A stretch of 64,000 bases of DNA from Zantedeschia hybrid cultivar (GCA_030544215.1 JARZZO010000003.1:1064001-1128000), one strand, 5' to 3'. Counted from the first letter of the stretch, positions 11,285 to 24,655 are shown. The notes: generated by a model not told the origin, from the sequence alone. Made by a program: numbers and translations.

Positions 11285-14200
11285 TTAGAGATGGGGTCTC
11301 TCAACCAGCAGAATGTCCTTCCAAAGCTCATAGAACATCCATGTGATGCCAGAGTTGGGCATGACCTTCAAAGAGCTTGCACCCCATCCTCTATAGAGAC
11401 CCATCAACCCCTCCTCTCTGACAAGCTCAGCCAAGGCTGCACCCATGTGGGCTGGGCACTTGCCTTGTAGGGATCCAACCATCAGTCGCTTTCTGGCAAC
11501 CTCCAACGGGAAACTTATAGTGCTTGCTGTCAAACCTGGAGGAAAAAGGTCCATGAAAAGTTCATTTGGTAGTTGCTGTCAAACCTGAAGAATGAAGTGC
11601 ATAAAAAGGTAGTTTGGCAAAATAAATTCATAATTTTTCATTGAGTTTTAGGTCACACTTTCAACATCGTAGATGCGATGATGCACGAATAAAAGCCTTA
11701 TTGACAGAGTGCAGCCAGTAAGAGCCAACTTAAGTCATCTTTTATACTTAGCATGTGAAAAAAAAGATCTTTTGGAAGCCATCAATAGTTGGGAATGGAA
11801 CAACCATGGATTCCTTACCTTCCTTTGTTTTTTTTTTTTCCTTTTTTTGGTTGGTTGGTTTGGGGGGGGGGGGGGGGGGGGGGGAGGGTGTGGGGTTGTT
11901 TTGAGTGCCTGCAGACCACTACAATGTGTCCAAGTACGTGATGCTATCCTGATTCACAGGAGGGCACGTTTGCAAGATATTCTGTTCTTTGGTTTCCTTT
12001 CAATATGGTAGGTTCTCCAAACATGCAGGATTAGGTTACCTCCTAGTGGCATGCACAGAAGCCCTTGACTGTCACAGAAATTTTGCCGATCCATAAACAA
12101 TAGCTCAAGCCTTTTCTGAGTAATCTTCAGGCCACATGTAATGGTACCCCAAGGATATGGCCGTAGATGCCCTTTCATATGCTCCTCTTAGCTTTACTTA
12201 CTTGATATCCTTACTGATGCTCAGGACAATAGACGACTCCATTAGTCTCTCCTGACCAATCATGGAGGCCTGCTCCAGCGGAGCTTTCAACTGATAGTTG
12301 AACAGACCCATTAAAGTTAACTTTGATCTAGGTATCCAAACTTCAGGAGCTTGCTGTCTAATCAAATCCTGCATTGTTTCCTTTCTTTTAGAAGGGATCC
12401 TCCACTTGGCTATCAAATTTTCATCATCGTTAGAATGGATGTCTTACATTCCATCTAGATATTCCAATAGGGGTTCTGAACCTGTGACGAAAATAGAGTT
12501 GAATGCCCTTTTGGTTCTCACCAGTTACCAAACAAATCATCAAAAAAAAAATAACATGGGAAAGAAACTCTGAAAATATCAACGGAATTGTTAATCTCTA
12601 CAGTTGCTACCATATTAACAAAGGTATGCAGAGACATAGTGAAGCACCTCTACATGGCTAGAAGTCAATCTCCACAAGTCTGCACGACAACAAAAGAAAA
12701 GATGCCATAAGCTCTCTTCAGTTGTCCCACAACCTGAGCAAATAGGGGATATATGTTGTAGGATCCCTGATCCCATGTGAGAATAGATCCAGTAGGACTT
12801 TTTCATGTATAGACTCCAGACTACCCGTCGAGTGCATGACTGTGTCCATAGTTTGGGCCAACTAACCTGTTGGCGAATTAGATTATCCACTCTCGGTACT
12901 TGATAGGCCATTTAACACAAATTGCCAGTTAGTGTGACTTCCACTGACAAGATGTCCAATTCCATGCTCTTATTCTTACGGCCTTTTGGGAAATAATCTA
13001 AAACTAACTTTTTGTTCCATTTCCCATCCTCTCAAACAAAATGTTTAACTTCATTTAGATAGACTCAGTTTCCCATCCAGGTCTTCCAATCTAAATGCAC
13101 ATCTCTGCATGAAGGGATATCTGAGATCCATGGATCAGTCCAGGGATTCGCTGAGGCTCCATTTCATAGAGACAAACTTAAATCTGCTCCGATCTCATTC
13201 ACAACAGCCCATTCTTATCCATTAAGCAGCAGGCTGCTGTAATCTTGTAAAGGGATGACAAGTGAAGTGGAGGATATTTACTAATCAAACAGATTCAAAA
13301 TTTGATAAGCAGAACCGCTTATTAGGTCCATTACTCATGACTTCTTGCAAACTTGTCCAACAGAGCAGAGCCTTTGCCTTTGGTTATGCTGTGTTTGTCT
13401 GGGTGTGTTTGGTGTGTGGATTCCACTTACATAATTTCATCAGAAAGACAATTACAAACATCTACTTAAAATCTCAATGAAGAGTGTAGAATAGACTTTG
13501 ACCCATGTTTTGTCTCTTGAAAAGGGCACAAGGTTTAAACTGTCTTATCAGAGCAAATGATGGTAAACTGTCCTATCAGAATAAATGATTGTTCTTTTCC
13601 GGTACAAAGGAATATCGTTTACAGTACACAGTTGCAGACTCCAGTCCAGTGGCTCTACTCTGCGACTGTGAGATGCTATTTTTCACCATTGTGAAGTTGT
13701 CAGAAGAAAACAATATATCATTAAAGTATGGAGAGATCTATGGCAATGTGAAAAAATGAGGACTGAGAAGAGAGAAACAATATGGCAGTTGCATGATAAA
13801 ATAAGGAATGAGAAAAATAAGAATACTACAACAGTAGCATGACAAACCTAGAAATGATGGAAAATTTGTCATATTTGTAACTCTTATCCAAACCTCACAA
13901 ATGTGCAAACTGGAAAATTTCGTATATAAAGGAATTCTTATGGAGATTGCCACCACAAGGATGATAGTGTTATCAGATGGCAAGTTAACAAAGAAATCAG
14001 GGAACACGATCACACCTGATAGAGCCCCAACAAGGAGCAACTCTGCACGATTTAGTGCCTTCTTCTTCTTTGCTCGGCAGTAAGATTTTTTTACTGTTTC
14101 ATACATGAAATAGTAGCACGTACTGTAAGGAAGCATACCAACTAGTGTAGGTGAAATCCCGGCATACAATCCACCAATTCCATCATCCTTGCAAATTTTG

Positions 14201-16787
14201 TGAAAAGCAAGGCCAATGCTAGGGTAGGCTTCATGATTAACAGTTAACCGATCCTGTAAGATATACAAAATAGAAATTAGGATTAGAAGAGAAACTTCTA
14301 TTTTTTGCACAGTGAACAAGGGCCTGATTAAATTGCAAGAAGGGAGGAGCTCAAAGAGAGTCCAGTGATAAGATTAGGTAGGAAAAAGCATAATGAGATG
14401 TAACCCATGACCTGAGAAAAGTATCGATTAACAAAACAGACAAACTCTATGTGGAGAGGAATGGAAATGTATCTACCTCATAGAACAGTTTGCCAAGTTT
14501 TATAAAAGTGGATAGCTTCTAATCAATAGATACATGAAAAATACATTTCAACAAGATATGTCAACTTCAACCAAGAATGAACGCCTTCTACGAGAAGTAT
14601 TCTTTAACCATGCATGATGAGAAAATAACTTGTTAAATGACTGCTGTAACTTCAAAGTATGGAGGAACCATTCTGCCACTTTAGCAAGGGACATGATCAA
14701 TTCTATATTCCAACTTACAAAAACAATCCATGATAGTATACCACCTTTATAATGTTTGGAGGAAAGAAACTAGTGTTGTCCTCTAATAGTTCCACAGAAG
14801 ACCAACTTAATTACCTTAATCACTTCCAGAGGATGGCATACAAGTGTGCTCACAAAGCCAGCAGCTGCCCCACCAATGGCAACTGGAGATACCCAAGAAA
14901 ATGATAGGTCTATATTAATATGACCAATCTGTAACTTTGGACCACCATCTTGGTGCCATTTTTCTTGAGCTGATGATACTGTTCGATTCACGCATTCAAA
15001 TGTTGCAAGCTCAATTGCCTGGGTAGGAATTATGCGGAGCATGTTCATTGTGTTGCCTGCCCAAAGACCTCGCCAACCGTGTTGCTCAACGATCTCTAGG
15101 AAATTGCCAACAATATGTTTGGGTCCAACCCCAACAACCATTCTTGTCCTGCAAAGGGAATACAAATAATATAAGCTGCTCTTTCATGGCTTTGTCACAA
15201 CTAACCATTGCCCAAACATTCTATAGATGTCCAAAATAAAGAATGCCAGATCAACATTCATAACAGATGAATTAAATGCTCTACTATGTATTCCTCTGTT
15301 CAGTGTTCATTTTCGCTAGAGCACTAGGCCGGGCCTCAGGGCCACACATTTATACAAGCATGAGAAGAACAAACCTCCAAGATGAAGAGCACCTCTTGTT
15401 TTCATCTCTCATACAACCAACACTAGCATATACATAGGTTCCATGAAACAACATGTAAAATAGAAATAGTCAAGATGTTCTGACAATTAATTTAATAAAC
15501 AATCGCATTGTAAAAATGGCACTCTATAGACATCAAACAAAAGAGTAAAATAGCTAGTTTTAGGCGATATTATTTTATCATGTTCTAGGAAAAGGAAGTA
15601 GTAGTCATCCTACTTAATGTGATAATCATCACTTTTGGTTGGAATCAGAGGGTACTCAATCATAGCATACACAATGCATTCAAGAGAATCATATGTGGGG
15701 GTTGGGGGGGGAGGGGGGAGCCCAATTTTAGGAATGGGAGAAAGCAGACAGGCGTGAAGCTGAAGAAAAATTAAGTACGACCTCACCTAAGGGTCTCAAG
15801 GGGGGCCAAAACAGCTTTTGTCATGGCTCCAGCCAAAGCCCCACTAACAAACTCTCCAACTTCTCTCTTCCTCACCAAAGCCTGCATAAAGGACAAACGA
15901 TCTTTGATGACATCCAAAACATAGTTCCACAAGCCAACTCTTGCGAAAATTAACAACACAATATTACAAGTCCCACTTCATGAGAACAGCATCATGAATT
16001 CAATACCGACTTATTAAAAAAAACACCGACTTCTTCAGGATTTCACACGAGAAAATTGCCATTTAAGAAATTTGTAAAAAGTGAGAAAATTATGATCGTC
16101 ATTGGACCCCCATTGTTGGAATAAAAATTAATCAGGTCATAAAGTTGTATATGCTCAGTATCTTTAGGATGCTGCCATAAGAACAGGCGCCAAAATGAAT
16201 TCAAAAATATTTGGGTGAATCACAGGCAATAGAACAAGGGCATGCAGATCATTTGAAAGTATGAACTAGAAAGTAGTATCATGGCGACTTTCCAACGACG
16301 TCCAGACAATATATGAATATAACTAAAATAACAGAAAAGTCCAACGACCCTAAAACAGAAGACAACTGCAGTGCCCCTCCCTAATAGCACCAAAACATAG
16401 CAGAGCAGAAAGGAACGGAAAAACGCACGAAAAAGAGGTTTTTTTTTAACTATCTAATCAAAGCAGAACAGCGAACAAGTATCGGCATCAACATTCTCTT
16501 ATTACTGATCACCAACGAACAAGTTCAGCAACGCGGAGAAACGAGGACCCACAAGAGGAGAAGTGGAAAAGGGAACTAACTTTCATGGCCTCCCTGACAT
16601 CGGGAACACGGAACCGGAGCTCCAAGACGCTATCTTTGCCCTCCATCTCGAGCTCGTTCGCCACCACCATGATTCCCTCGCCGGCTGCGGCGGCAGCGGT
16701 GCACACGTCGCCGAGCAACCAGACCTCCCCGTCCCCCTCGTCGCCGCCGCCCCTTCTCTTCTGCAAGGACCCCGATCCCAAAGTCAT
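11285..16787 (-). CDS. BTL1: Mitochondrial carrier family protein, BT1-like adenine nucleotide transporter (5 exons)
   Basis: An inner-membrane solute carrier; the BT1-like subgroup is linked to adenine nucleotide transport. Exons on the minus strand: 16787-16581, 15881-15787, 15148-14815, 14253-14016 and 11535-11285, all with GT-AG junctions. They join in frame to exactly 375 codons, ending in TAA (374 residues). The three tandem carrier repeats each carry the P-x-[DE]-x-x-[KR] signature: PLETLR (96-101), PLEVIK (207-212) and PLEVAR (301-306). Residues about 76-374 are the carrier body (SGALAGAM, GWRGLWAGN, PTQAIE, LPYSTCYYFMYE, GLYRGWGAS). The N-terminal 60 residues are Gly/Ala-rich and poorly conserved. 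Nothing is broken. Intron 4 is 2.5 kb and contains an L1 LINE relic in the same orientation. The subgroup is assigned from overall resemblance; the substrate is inferred. Confidence 0.95.
11821..11884. repeat. Poly-T then poly-G tract in BTL1 intron 4
   Basis: Runs of T and (GGTT) are followed by about 23 consecutive G at 11862-11884. On the transcribed (minus) strand this is poly-C followed by an AACC/A-rich run. It could form a G-quadruplex and is unstable in length. Confidence 0.9.
12180..13330 (-). pseudogene. L1-type LINE relic (reverse transcriptase C-terminus, zf-RVT, RNase H)
   Basis: Minus-strand translation at 12911-12615 shows a degenerate zf-RVT zinc-binding block (CSGCGTTEESLWHLFFCC, i.e. 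C-x2-C...H-x4-C), typical of the tail of plant L1 ORF2. Downstream, 12416-12198 resembles the LINE RNase H start (VWIPRSKLTL..., SMIGQERLMESSIVLS). Stops separate the blocks. The element sits in BTL1 intron 4 in sense orientation; its ends are not clear. Confidence 0.7.
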
Positions 16788-17250
16788 CGCTTACTGCCAG
16801 TATCGCGTTGCCGAGAGAAAGAAGGAAAACACAGCAAAGAAGGGATCTTTCGAGCAAGAAGTGCCAAAAGCAAAGATATTTCAATCGAATACATACCGGG
16901 AGGCGGAGGAGAAGATGGAAAACGTGGGAAGACGCGGCGATGGGGATAGTTTTGTTCGCACTTATCGACCCATTTGCCCACTGCTGTTCTTTGGATTTGT
17001 CCGTGGGATTCTTTCCTTTTTTTTTCCCACCCCTCTCGCTTTTCTTCGCGGCGCCGACCGCTTGCGATTAGAAAGGAGGCACCTTTCCCAACGATGGGAA
17101 ACGGGCAGGGGAGAGGAGAGTTGCTTTCGAGCAAAAAGGCACATGAGGGTTGGGGGGAGTCCACCCTTGGAGTTGGACCCTGATGCACACGTTTTGACCG
17201 TCCGATGGGCAAAAGGTGCAGTGGATGGATAAACCCTAATAAGAACAATG
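16788..17250 (-). promoter_or_regulatory. BTL1 5' leader and promoter with telo box
   Basis: This mixed GC-rich region lies upstream of the BTL1 ATG. An AAACCCTAA telo-box motif at 17231-17239 (reads TTAGGGTTT on the gene strand) is common in promoters of plant organelle and translation genes. The plus-strand frame through 16585-17232 is antisense to exon 1 and is not treated as a gene. Confidence 0.4.
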
Positions 17251-20134
17251 TCCTTGAGAGCGATTTCTTTAATCACACTGGCCCAGTTAATTAAACACAA
17301 ATCCTCCTATTTTGAGATTGAATCAGACGAAGATACCCAAAAGAAGAGACCTGGGTTTGACTCGCATAAGAGACTTTTTGTGGGCGGATCTTATTCTTTT
17401 TGTGCATCATTCGACAGTTGTGTCGAGCTTCGGACCCGAGGTCTACTGATTTGATTCCCCTCCCCCTGTTTCTCCCTGGTCACCGCACTAGCTTTTCCAA
17501 AAAAAAGAAAAAAAGACCCACATCATTATTGAATTAACATAAGTCGTCCATTTGTGATGTACCTTTGACAAGAGCTGGATATCATGAATGTTTTCTTTTC
17601 TATTAAGATATCGTTCATTCCATCGTAAACATTAAAAAAATAGTACATAAAGGAGCGTCACTTTGATTGAAGAATAAGTTATTTTGTGGAATCTATGGAT
17701 GAAATAGTATATATTAGAATAAGAGATATTTCGGTTCGATAATTTTGCTGGACCCATTGACAAAATAAAAAGAATAAACAATTCTTAAGTTTAAGATGAA
17801 ATGATTTATTCTTCTTATTTTTCCGATACATTATTCTGTACTGTATAAGTCATTTCACGTGTCAAAGTAAAATTAAGTTTATTATCTCATTATCCGTCTA
17901 TATTCTTCAGCCTATTCTCCAATCAAAATGGAGCAAAGGATACAAAAAACACAAAAATAAACAAAAAAAGATAACTAACAAAGTGCACAAAGATAGAAAC
18001 ATAACACAGTCGGTAGAGCTCACCAAAAAAGACGCCGCCGATCGTCGGTTGGATAAGAGCATGAAGCACCATAAGGACACATCTAGCATAGGGCCGAATT
18101 GGATCCATCTTGAAGGTAAGGACGAGAAAACTTGGAGAAGCTGCAATGACTTTGAGCAGCACGATCAAGGGAGGGTTTGGAGACGTATGCCAATAGAAAA
18201 CATATGGAGTATGCGCAAAATCTCGAGCGCCATCACCGACCTCTTAGATCTCGAAAAAGAATTTGCACAAAGTCGTCAAGCCTCTTAAGGATGCACCAGA
18301 GACAACCGTAGATTGACCAAACAGATCGACGGACTCGAAACAAAATAGAAAGCACCCACAAAGAAATAGGAGGACAACACAAGGGGAAAGGAAGAACAAG
18401 AGGTCAAAGAAAATCACCTAAAACATCTAGATGGACAATGATTGTTCAGAATGAGCATGGTGTTGTTCAGAATGTAGCTGTACTCATGCATAAACGATCA
18501 GAGAGTATATCTATATGTATCTTATGGTTCTCATCTGCACGATATTAACTTTCAGAATCTCTAGAAAAGGGGTTTTTGGAAAAACTGGCTAAGGGTATGT
18601 TGATGCATATCCATTGACTGCCCGACTTAAAGGGAGGGATGGGGTACGCGTCCCCAAACGTGGCAGTGGCAGCGGCAAGTGTCATGTCAATGTCTATTGA
18701 GAATAAACATGATGTATATGTAAGTTTGGACCGAATTCAGCCGCAAAAGAGGAAAGGTATATTTCACAAAATCCCTTCACATCGTGTTTTTCTTATTTCC
18801 GAAGAAAACTTTTTATGAAAGATTTCATCTTTTTTTTTTTCTTTTTATGAAAAATAGTTTCAATTAAAAATTGCACTAATCACTTCTCTGATTATCTGGA
18901 ACCTTCATCCTTCTCTAACAATTAGTTTTTATCTTAAAAAAACAAGAGAGAGAGAGAGAGAGAGAGATCTTTAGGTGTTTCTGACGTGCAGTTAAAAATG
19001 ATCTACAGTAAACCTTTTGGACTGCTGACTCTGACTTTTTCTTTTTTTTCCAACTCTAAACAGGAGAACTCTAGTTTGGCTCATCGAAAATTCCGACCTC
19101 ATTGCCAAATTGATGTCAAGCTAATTATGAGCATCGTGGAGAATTGTCAAAAGTTGCTGGTCTCAGTCAACGGAAGTGATGGGCCAAGGGAAAGCTCATC
19201 ACCCCGCCGTGTGCGGTGACATGTGTCTCAAGAAAAGAAGAGAGAGAAATAATGATTAGAAAATTCAGAGTAAACTTACATAATTAAAGTGGTTATATAT
19301 AAATAATAATATAATTAAGAGAGTCATAGACAAATATGAAATCTTTTAAGAATTATTTGCAAAACCCCTAATTAGAATTATTCTATATAAGATTATTATA
19401 TGTTCCTATACACAGTAGTTGTCACGTTTCCTTCTCATTCTATATCAACTTTCTATCTATTTGAAACGCTATGCAAGGGTAAGTTATGAGAAATATTATT
19501 ATTCTATATATATATTTATTTATTTATTTATTTTTTTTGACCACACTCATTAAGAATTGATCAGATGGTTCTTATTAGAGTTATTTTTTACTTGACTTTT
19601 TGTGCAATTAGAGTATTTAATGAGAATTGTTTGATTAAATAATTAAATGGCTCCCGATAAGTGTGCGAAAAAGAATAGTAAAAAATCTGACATAATAAAT
19701 TTCCCATGAGTCCTTTTACGCATGCAAAAAAATAAGAAAATTTGTCATTATATAAATCTCAAGAGTTTCATATGTCCGTCAATCTTCATCCTCACTAAAA
19801 CAAAAGAACAGGTATTTTTCTGCGGTGTATAATACCCCAAGTAGTCATGTGCTACTCATAACTGTTTTAGGGTTTGCTTAGTAGTCTCATGAAACAATCA
19901 AATCTAGGAAAAAGAAGTCCACGTATGTTACATATTTAGTTTTGGGTCTATTAAACTTGGATTTAATAATTTTTATCATTTGTTTTCATCTTTTAAGCAA
20001 CTATTAATTAGAAGAACTTATTCTTAAGAAAAGATAAATTTCGTAAAAGTCAACACTAGCTAAATGCACACGTGATAAGAGATCATTTTTAAATATAGAT
20101 ATTTACATAGAATAAAAACTAAAAACTTCATTTT
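17251..20134. other. Gene-free spacer
   Basis: AT-rich sequence. About 17925-18430 has the look of a reversed LINE 3' region, but there is no poly-A or protein motif to prove it. A (GA)n run lies at about 18945-18968. The frame at 18986-19219 and others have no recognisable family. No RNA gene was seen. Confidence 0.4.
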
Positions 20135-20296
20135 TTATCATATGGTGCAGTAGTTTTAACATCTCAATTTCTACCAAAGAAGGACCGGATTCAAAACCCG
20201 TCTGAATGCTAACAAATGCCCGAGCATCTTCCAACCCCCAAGTGTCAACTTAACCCTCGTCCCTCTCGGCCATTTGCCATTGTTATAAATGACATG
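20135..20296 (+). mobile_element. Possible tRNA-derived SINE
   Basis: TGGTGCAGTAG at about 20142 fits the RNA polymerase III A-box consensus. GATTCAAAACC about 45 bp later matches the B-box except at one position. The spacing suits a tRNA-like promoter. No poly-A tail or target duplication was found, and a Gypsy LTR starts at 20302. Confidence 0.3.
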
Positions 20297-20301
20297 AGAA
20301 T

Positions 20302-21284
20302 TGATGTAGCCGAAGTTATCACGGTCGGGTTCCGGGTTGAAATCCGAAGATAGGACCCGAAGCTTGATCGGATCGAAGAAGACCGACGGGGATCCTGAGC
20401 GAGGCGAAGGCGGAGACGGGGCCGAAGATCCCGAGCCGGGGGATGCCCGGACGAGAGCGAAGCCGAGACTCCTTCGGACGGATGTGGGGGCGGCCCACGG
20501 AAGGCGTGGCCGAGGCTCCTCCGGATTAGGAACAGTCGGCGCGAGGCGGGGCCGAGGCACCTTCGGGCGAGGCGGACCAGCCAGCGAATGGCGTCGAGAC
20601 CGGAGGGAGAAGACCCGAAGTCGGTAGCCGAGGCCGACTCGGAGAGGTCGGCGAAGATTCAAACCGAAGCCTCTGCAGAAGGAGGAAAAGAAGAAGAAAA
20701 ACCAGTCAGTAGGAGTCCCGGGCTTCGGCCCTAAGGAACCCCCTCCGACGGTTAAGTTAGCTTCTGAAGATGATTCGATTCAGAAGTCAGGGAAGAAGAA
20801 GAAGTAGCTTTAATACTTTTTGGACTGTAGTCCTTGGGATCACAAAGACATACCTTTGGTAATAAATAGCCGTGTATTTATAGCGGATGATAGAGGTTGC
20901 TTAACGGTGGCAGCCGATATAAGACTATTTTCTGGGTTTACTGGTAAACCGCCATAGTGCCTAACCCTCCCACCGGAGTGAGCCGGATACGGCTACTGGG
21001 CCGAAAGGGATTGAGCCGCTGATGGGTCAAATGTCGCATAGTGGGCTGGAGCCTGTTGGGCCGAGGGCTGCTGTGCCGCTAATGGGCCAAAAGCTATTGG
21101 GCTGCTGACGGGCCGAAGGATGTTTGGACCGCTGATGGGCTGAGGACCACTGGACTGCTTACTGGGCCGAGGGCTGCTGTGCCGCTTAATAGGCCGAAGG
21201 CTGCCAGTGGGCCTTTTAGTGCTGCTTTTGGGCTGATTTGCGTTGGGCTTGCTTAAATGGGCCAAATCGGATTCTGCCTCATCA
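20302..21284 (-). mobile_element. Gypsy-like solo LTR, copy A
   Basis: The element reads TGATGTAGCCGAAG...TCTGCCTCATCA on the plus strand and is 983 bp. A perfect 5-bp target duplication AGAAT lies at 20297-20301 and 21285-21289. Its second half has many TGGGCCG/GGGCTG phrases. The minus orientation is inferred from copy C, where the LTR is followed by a CTTGGCGCCGTCTGTGGG junction. The GC-rich reading frames inside (for example 20337-20627) are not genes. Confidence 0.88.
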
Positions 21285-21604
21285 AGAATTTTTCAATTTT
21301 ATTTTTTAAATCAAGGTATATATATGTCTCCAATCATCTCCTTATAAACCAGAATACATTCGGAGGCCATTAAATTAGAATGTTGGGTTTTTACGAAAAT
21401 CTCATAAAAGTGACTGATCTTGAGAACTTTGGGTTATTGACGCTTCTACGAGCATTCAACCGAAAGCAAAATGGTCTCTAGTTCTTCAAATACATGGAAG
21501 AAATGTCTAAGCACAAATGGCTTTGATCTAAAAGGATAAGAAGATTGGATGGACGAAAAATTATAGCAATGACTAATGAGTAATGAGGTTGGGGTTTGAC
21601 TTGT

Positions 21605-21905
21605 TTCACAGTGCAGTGTGTTAAAAAATTATATTCTGATTTTTTTTAAAGTAGACCTTAAAGTGTCTTACATACCCGTACAAGTTAACCTATGAGAGGA
21701 TGACTTAAAAATGATTAAAATAAAAAATAGTTATTAAATTTGATCCATTAAACACATTTTTTACTGTTCATTGGGATTTAATTTTTACTTTTTTAAAAAA
21801 TTTTAAATAATTAATCGAAAATCAACATGTACAAATGTATAAGCTATCTCGAAACCTACTTTAAAAAATTCAAAAATATTTTTTTGAACCCACTGCACAG
21901 TCAAG
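21605..21905. mobile_element. Foldback MITE, same family as 8210-8600
   Basis: Inverted arms: GTAGACCTTAAAGTGTCTTACATACCCGTACA on the left and TGTACAAATGTATAAGCTATCTC on the right. An AATCAAAAT/ATTTTTTACTG core lies between, with CACAGTGCAGTG and CACTGCACAGT at the borders. Confidence 0.65.
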
Positions 21906-21974
21906 TCAGTGCGGCAGGCATTATCCATTATGTTGATGGTGTAGAGTTGGACACAAGACGACCACGGGAGGTGG

Positions 21975-22180
21975 AAAACTGGAAAGGAAAATGGTTTTGT
22001 GACTCACATATTTGACATTTACATTTAACATTAGACATATGACACAAATTTCAAAATGAATGAATGACAAATGTAAAATTTAAAATTTGTGTCAACACTT
22101 TACAATTTGTGCTATATGTCTAGTGTCAAATGTAAGTGTCAAATATGCGAGTTATAAAACCATTTTCCAATTGAAAATGA
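21975..22180. mobile_element. Hairpin MITE with ~75-bp arms
   Basis: The left arm (GGAAAATGGTTTTGTGACTC, then TTTGACATTTACATTTAACA and TTAGACATATGACACAAAT) is repeated in reverse complement on the right (ATTTGTGCTATATGTCTAGT, then GTCAAATGTAAGTGTCAAAT and CATTTTCC). The two arms nearly fill the element. Confidence 0.75.
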
Positions 22181-22252
22181 ATGACTCCACGTGGGAAGAC
22201 CTGGTAGCCAAGGAGGCCCCCTGTTCTCCACCTCCCTGCATGGTAAGGATGC

Positions 22253-23220
22253 TGATATAGCCGAAGCTATCACGATCGGATTCCGGGGCTGGAATCCGAT
22301 CGTGAGACCTGAAGCTGGATCGGGTCGGTGAAGAGGACCGATGGGGATCCGGAACGAGGCGAGGGCGGAAACGGGGCCAAGGATCCGAAGCCGAGAGGCG
22401 TTCGGACGAGGGCTCGCCAGGAGCGAAGCCGAGACTCCTTCGGACGATGCGGACCGGCCGTCGCAAGGCGTGGCGGAGGCTCCTTCGGACGAGGCGGACC
22501 AGCCGTCGAAAGGCGTCGAGACCGGAGGGAGAAGATCCGAGGTCGGTGGCCAAGACCGACTCGGAAAGGTCGGCGAAGATTCAAACCGAAGCCCCTGCAG
22601 AAGGAGGAAGAGAAGAAGAAGAACCGGTCAGTAGGAGTCCCGGACTTCGGCCCTAAAGAACTCCCTCCGACGGCTAAGTTAGCTTCTGAAGATGATTCGA
22701 TTCAGAAGTCGGGGAAGAAGAAGAAGAAGAAGAAGAAGAAGTAGTTTTAATGTTTTTTGGGCTGTAGTCCTTGGGGTCTCCAATACATGCCTTTGGTAAT
22801 AAATAGCCGTATATTTATAGCGGATGATAGAAGTTGCTTAGTGGTGGCAACCGATATAGGACTATGTTTTGGTTTACTGATAAACTGTCATATCGCCTAA
22901 CCCTCCCACTGGAGTGGGCTGAGTACGGCTATTGGACCGAAGGGGGTTGGGCCGCTGATAGGCCTAATGCCACTTAGTGGGCTGAAGCCTACTGGACCGA
23001 GGGCCTCTGGGCCGCTAACAGGCCGAAGGCTGTTGGGCCGCTGATGGGCCGAAAGTTGTTGGGCCGCTGATGGGCTGAGGATCACTGGGCTGTTTACTGG
23101 GCCGAGAGCTGCTGGGCCGCTAACGGGCCGAAGACTGTCAGTAGGCCTTTTACTGCTGCTGTTGGACTGATCTCAGTGTTGAGCTTGTTTTAATGGGATG
23201 AATCAAATTCTGCCTCATCA
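22253..23220 (-). mobile_element. Gypsy-like solo LTR, copy B
   Basis: The 968-bp element is strongly similar to copy A along its length, starting TGATATAGCCGAAG and ending TCTGCCTCATCA. The flanks are GATGC (22248-22252) and GATAC (23221-23225), a 5-bp target duplication with one mismatch. There is no internal domain. The frame 22328-22744 ending in poly-Lys is an LTR artefact. Confidence 0.85.
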
Positions 23221-24190
23221 GATACCAATATGGATCCTTTATGCAACTTTTTGTTAGTTTAACGGATATTGGAAAGGACACAATTTTCAAAATGTTTTCT
23301 CAACGAGTAGGAATACATATTATTTTGGGTACTCACATCTATAGTCAGTAGCGGGTTAAAAATTTTGTTCAGTGAAATTATCCAGATTAAATACTATATA
23401 TCAAATTAGACTAGATGGATGGATGGGGGCCTCGGGGGATTGGGTCATTAGACTGAACGGATCAGTGGGGTCACTGGATCTCTTGCTCTGTATTTCTTAC
23501 AAAAAAATGTCAAAATTTAGTGGGGTCAACTCACAAGATCCCCTGAATTAATTTGGATCCACCCGTGTGTAGCACAGTGGACGCCTGCTGCCTCGCCAAG
23601 TCACCAATTAAGAAGGGCAGGGATAAATCTTGTTCTAGATGCGGTAAGTGAGATTTTTCACTTCAAGGGTGAAACTTCCACTCTGTACGGAGCGAGAACA
23701 TGGTTGCGTGGATTTGGGAGGCCCTTTAAGTTTCAAACTTGAGTAACTGAGTTATTTCAGTCGAATTGAGACCATCCAAGTATTGTGCAATATGACCAAA
23801 AAACTCATTTTTGGGTATACTATCAGTCGGACAGCACGATTAAGTATTTTTTATGCTTTAAATATTATTAATACCAAGCTTAGGGCTAATTCACTTGCAA
23901 TCTGGGCAATTGTCTTGTTTCATTTCGTCTTCTAAGAAGATCCTAAAGTTTGTCTATGTGTGATAAGTAGATTGTTATTTTTATTGTATGTTCTTATGTG
24001 ATGAGATAAGTTTAAATTGACGAGTATACTTTTACTTCTCTTTAGAAATATGTATTTCCTCCTAATTTAAATTTGAATTTGAGGAGAGTAGTTTGTCGGC
24101 CAATTTGTGCTTCAGATTTGAGATTCATGAGTGCTTATGTTCACCATTAAGTATCAATTAAACTATTTGTTTTATATAGGCCTCTGTGAT

Positions 24191-24191
<1 letters not shown>

Positions 24192-24265
<74 letters not shown>

Positions 24266-24576
24266 GCTAGTCCGTTATCAAGTAATAGGGAAGCCGTCTG
24301 TTAACACTTTTTGAACCCCCGTTTTTGGTGTTGCGGCACCTTCGGTGTCTGAAATTCACATAGAGAAATGGGTGATTAAAGAAAAGGTTAACATTTTTTT
24401 AAAAAATAAAAAAAATTGCAGTCATCTGATCCTTAATCAGATGGCTTTTGCACCCAACACGACAACCCTTGCCGTGTAGGGCGCGACAGTTATGTTTTTT
24501 TTAATTTTTTGTTTTTTTAAGACTGTTAGATCTATTAATAGGAAGCTTCTCTGTTAACTAATAACATATTAGTTTT

Positions 24577-24654
<78 letters not shown>
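24192..24654. mobile_element. Micron-like MITE between two (TA)n(GA)n microsatellites
   Basis: (TA)n(GA)n tracts at about 24196-24262 and 24582-24653 bracket a segment whose ends are weak inverted repeats (AGTAATAGGGAAGC.. and ..GGAAGCTTCTCTGTTAACT). Rice Micron MITEs are known to sit in TA microsatellites; this resembles that arrangement. Confidence 0.45.

Positions 24655-24655
<1 letters not shown>

Noticed and set aside
13738..14015. Extension of the BTL1 exon 4 frame past the donor
   Set aside because: The open frame continues by chance into the intron; splicing at 14016 to 11535 restores the conserved GLTASTISFPLE segment.
16585..17232. 215-codon plus-strand frame
   Set aside because: Antisense to BTL1 exon 1 in GC-rich DNA; low-complexity Ser/Pro and no domain.
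22328..22744. Basic frame ending in poly-Lys
   Set aside because: Part of the Gypsy LTR; the same region in copy A is not open in the same way.
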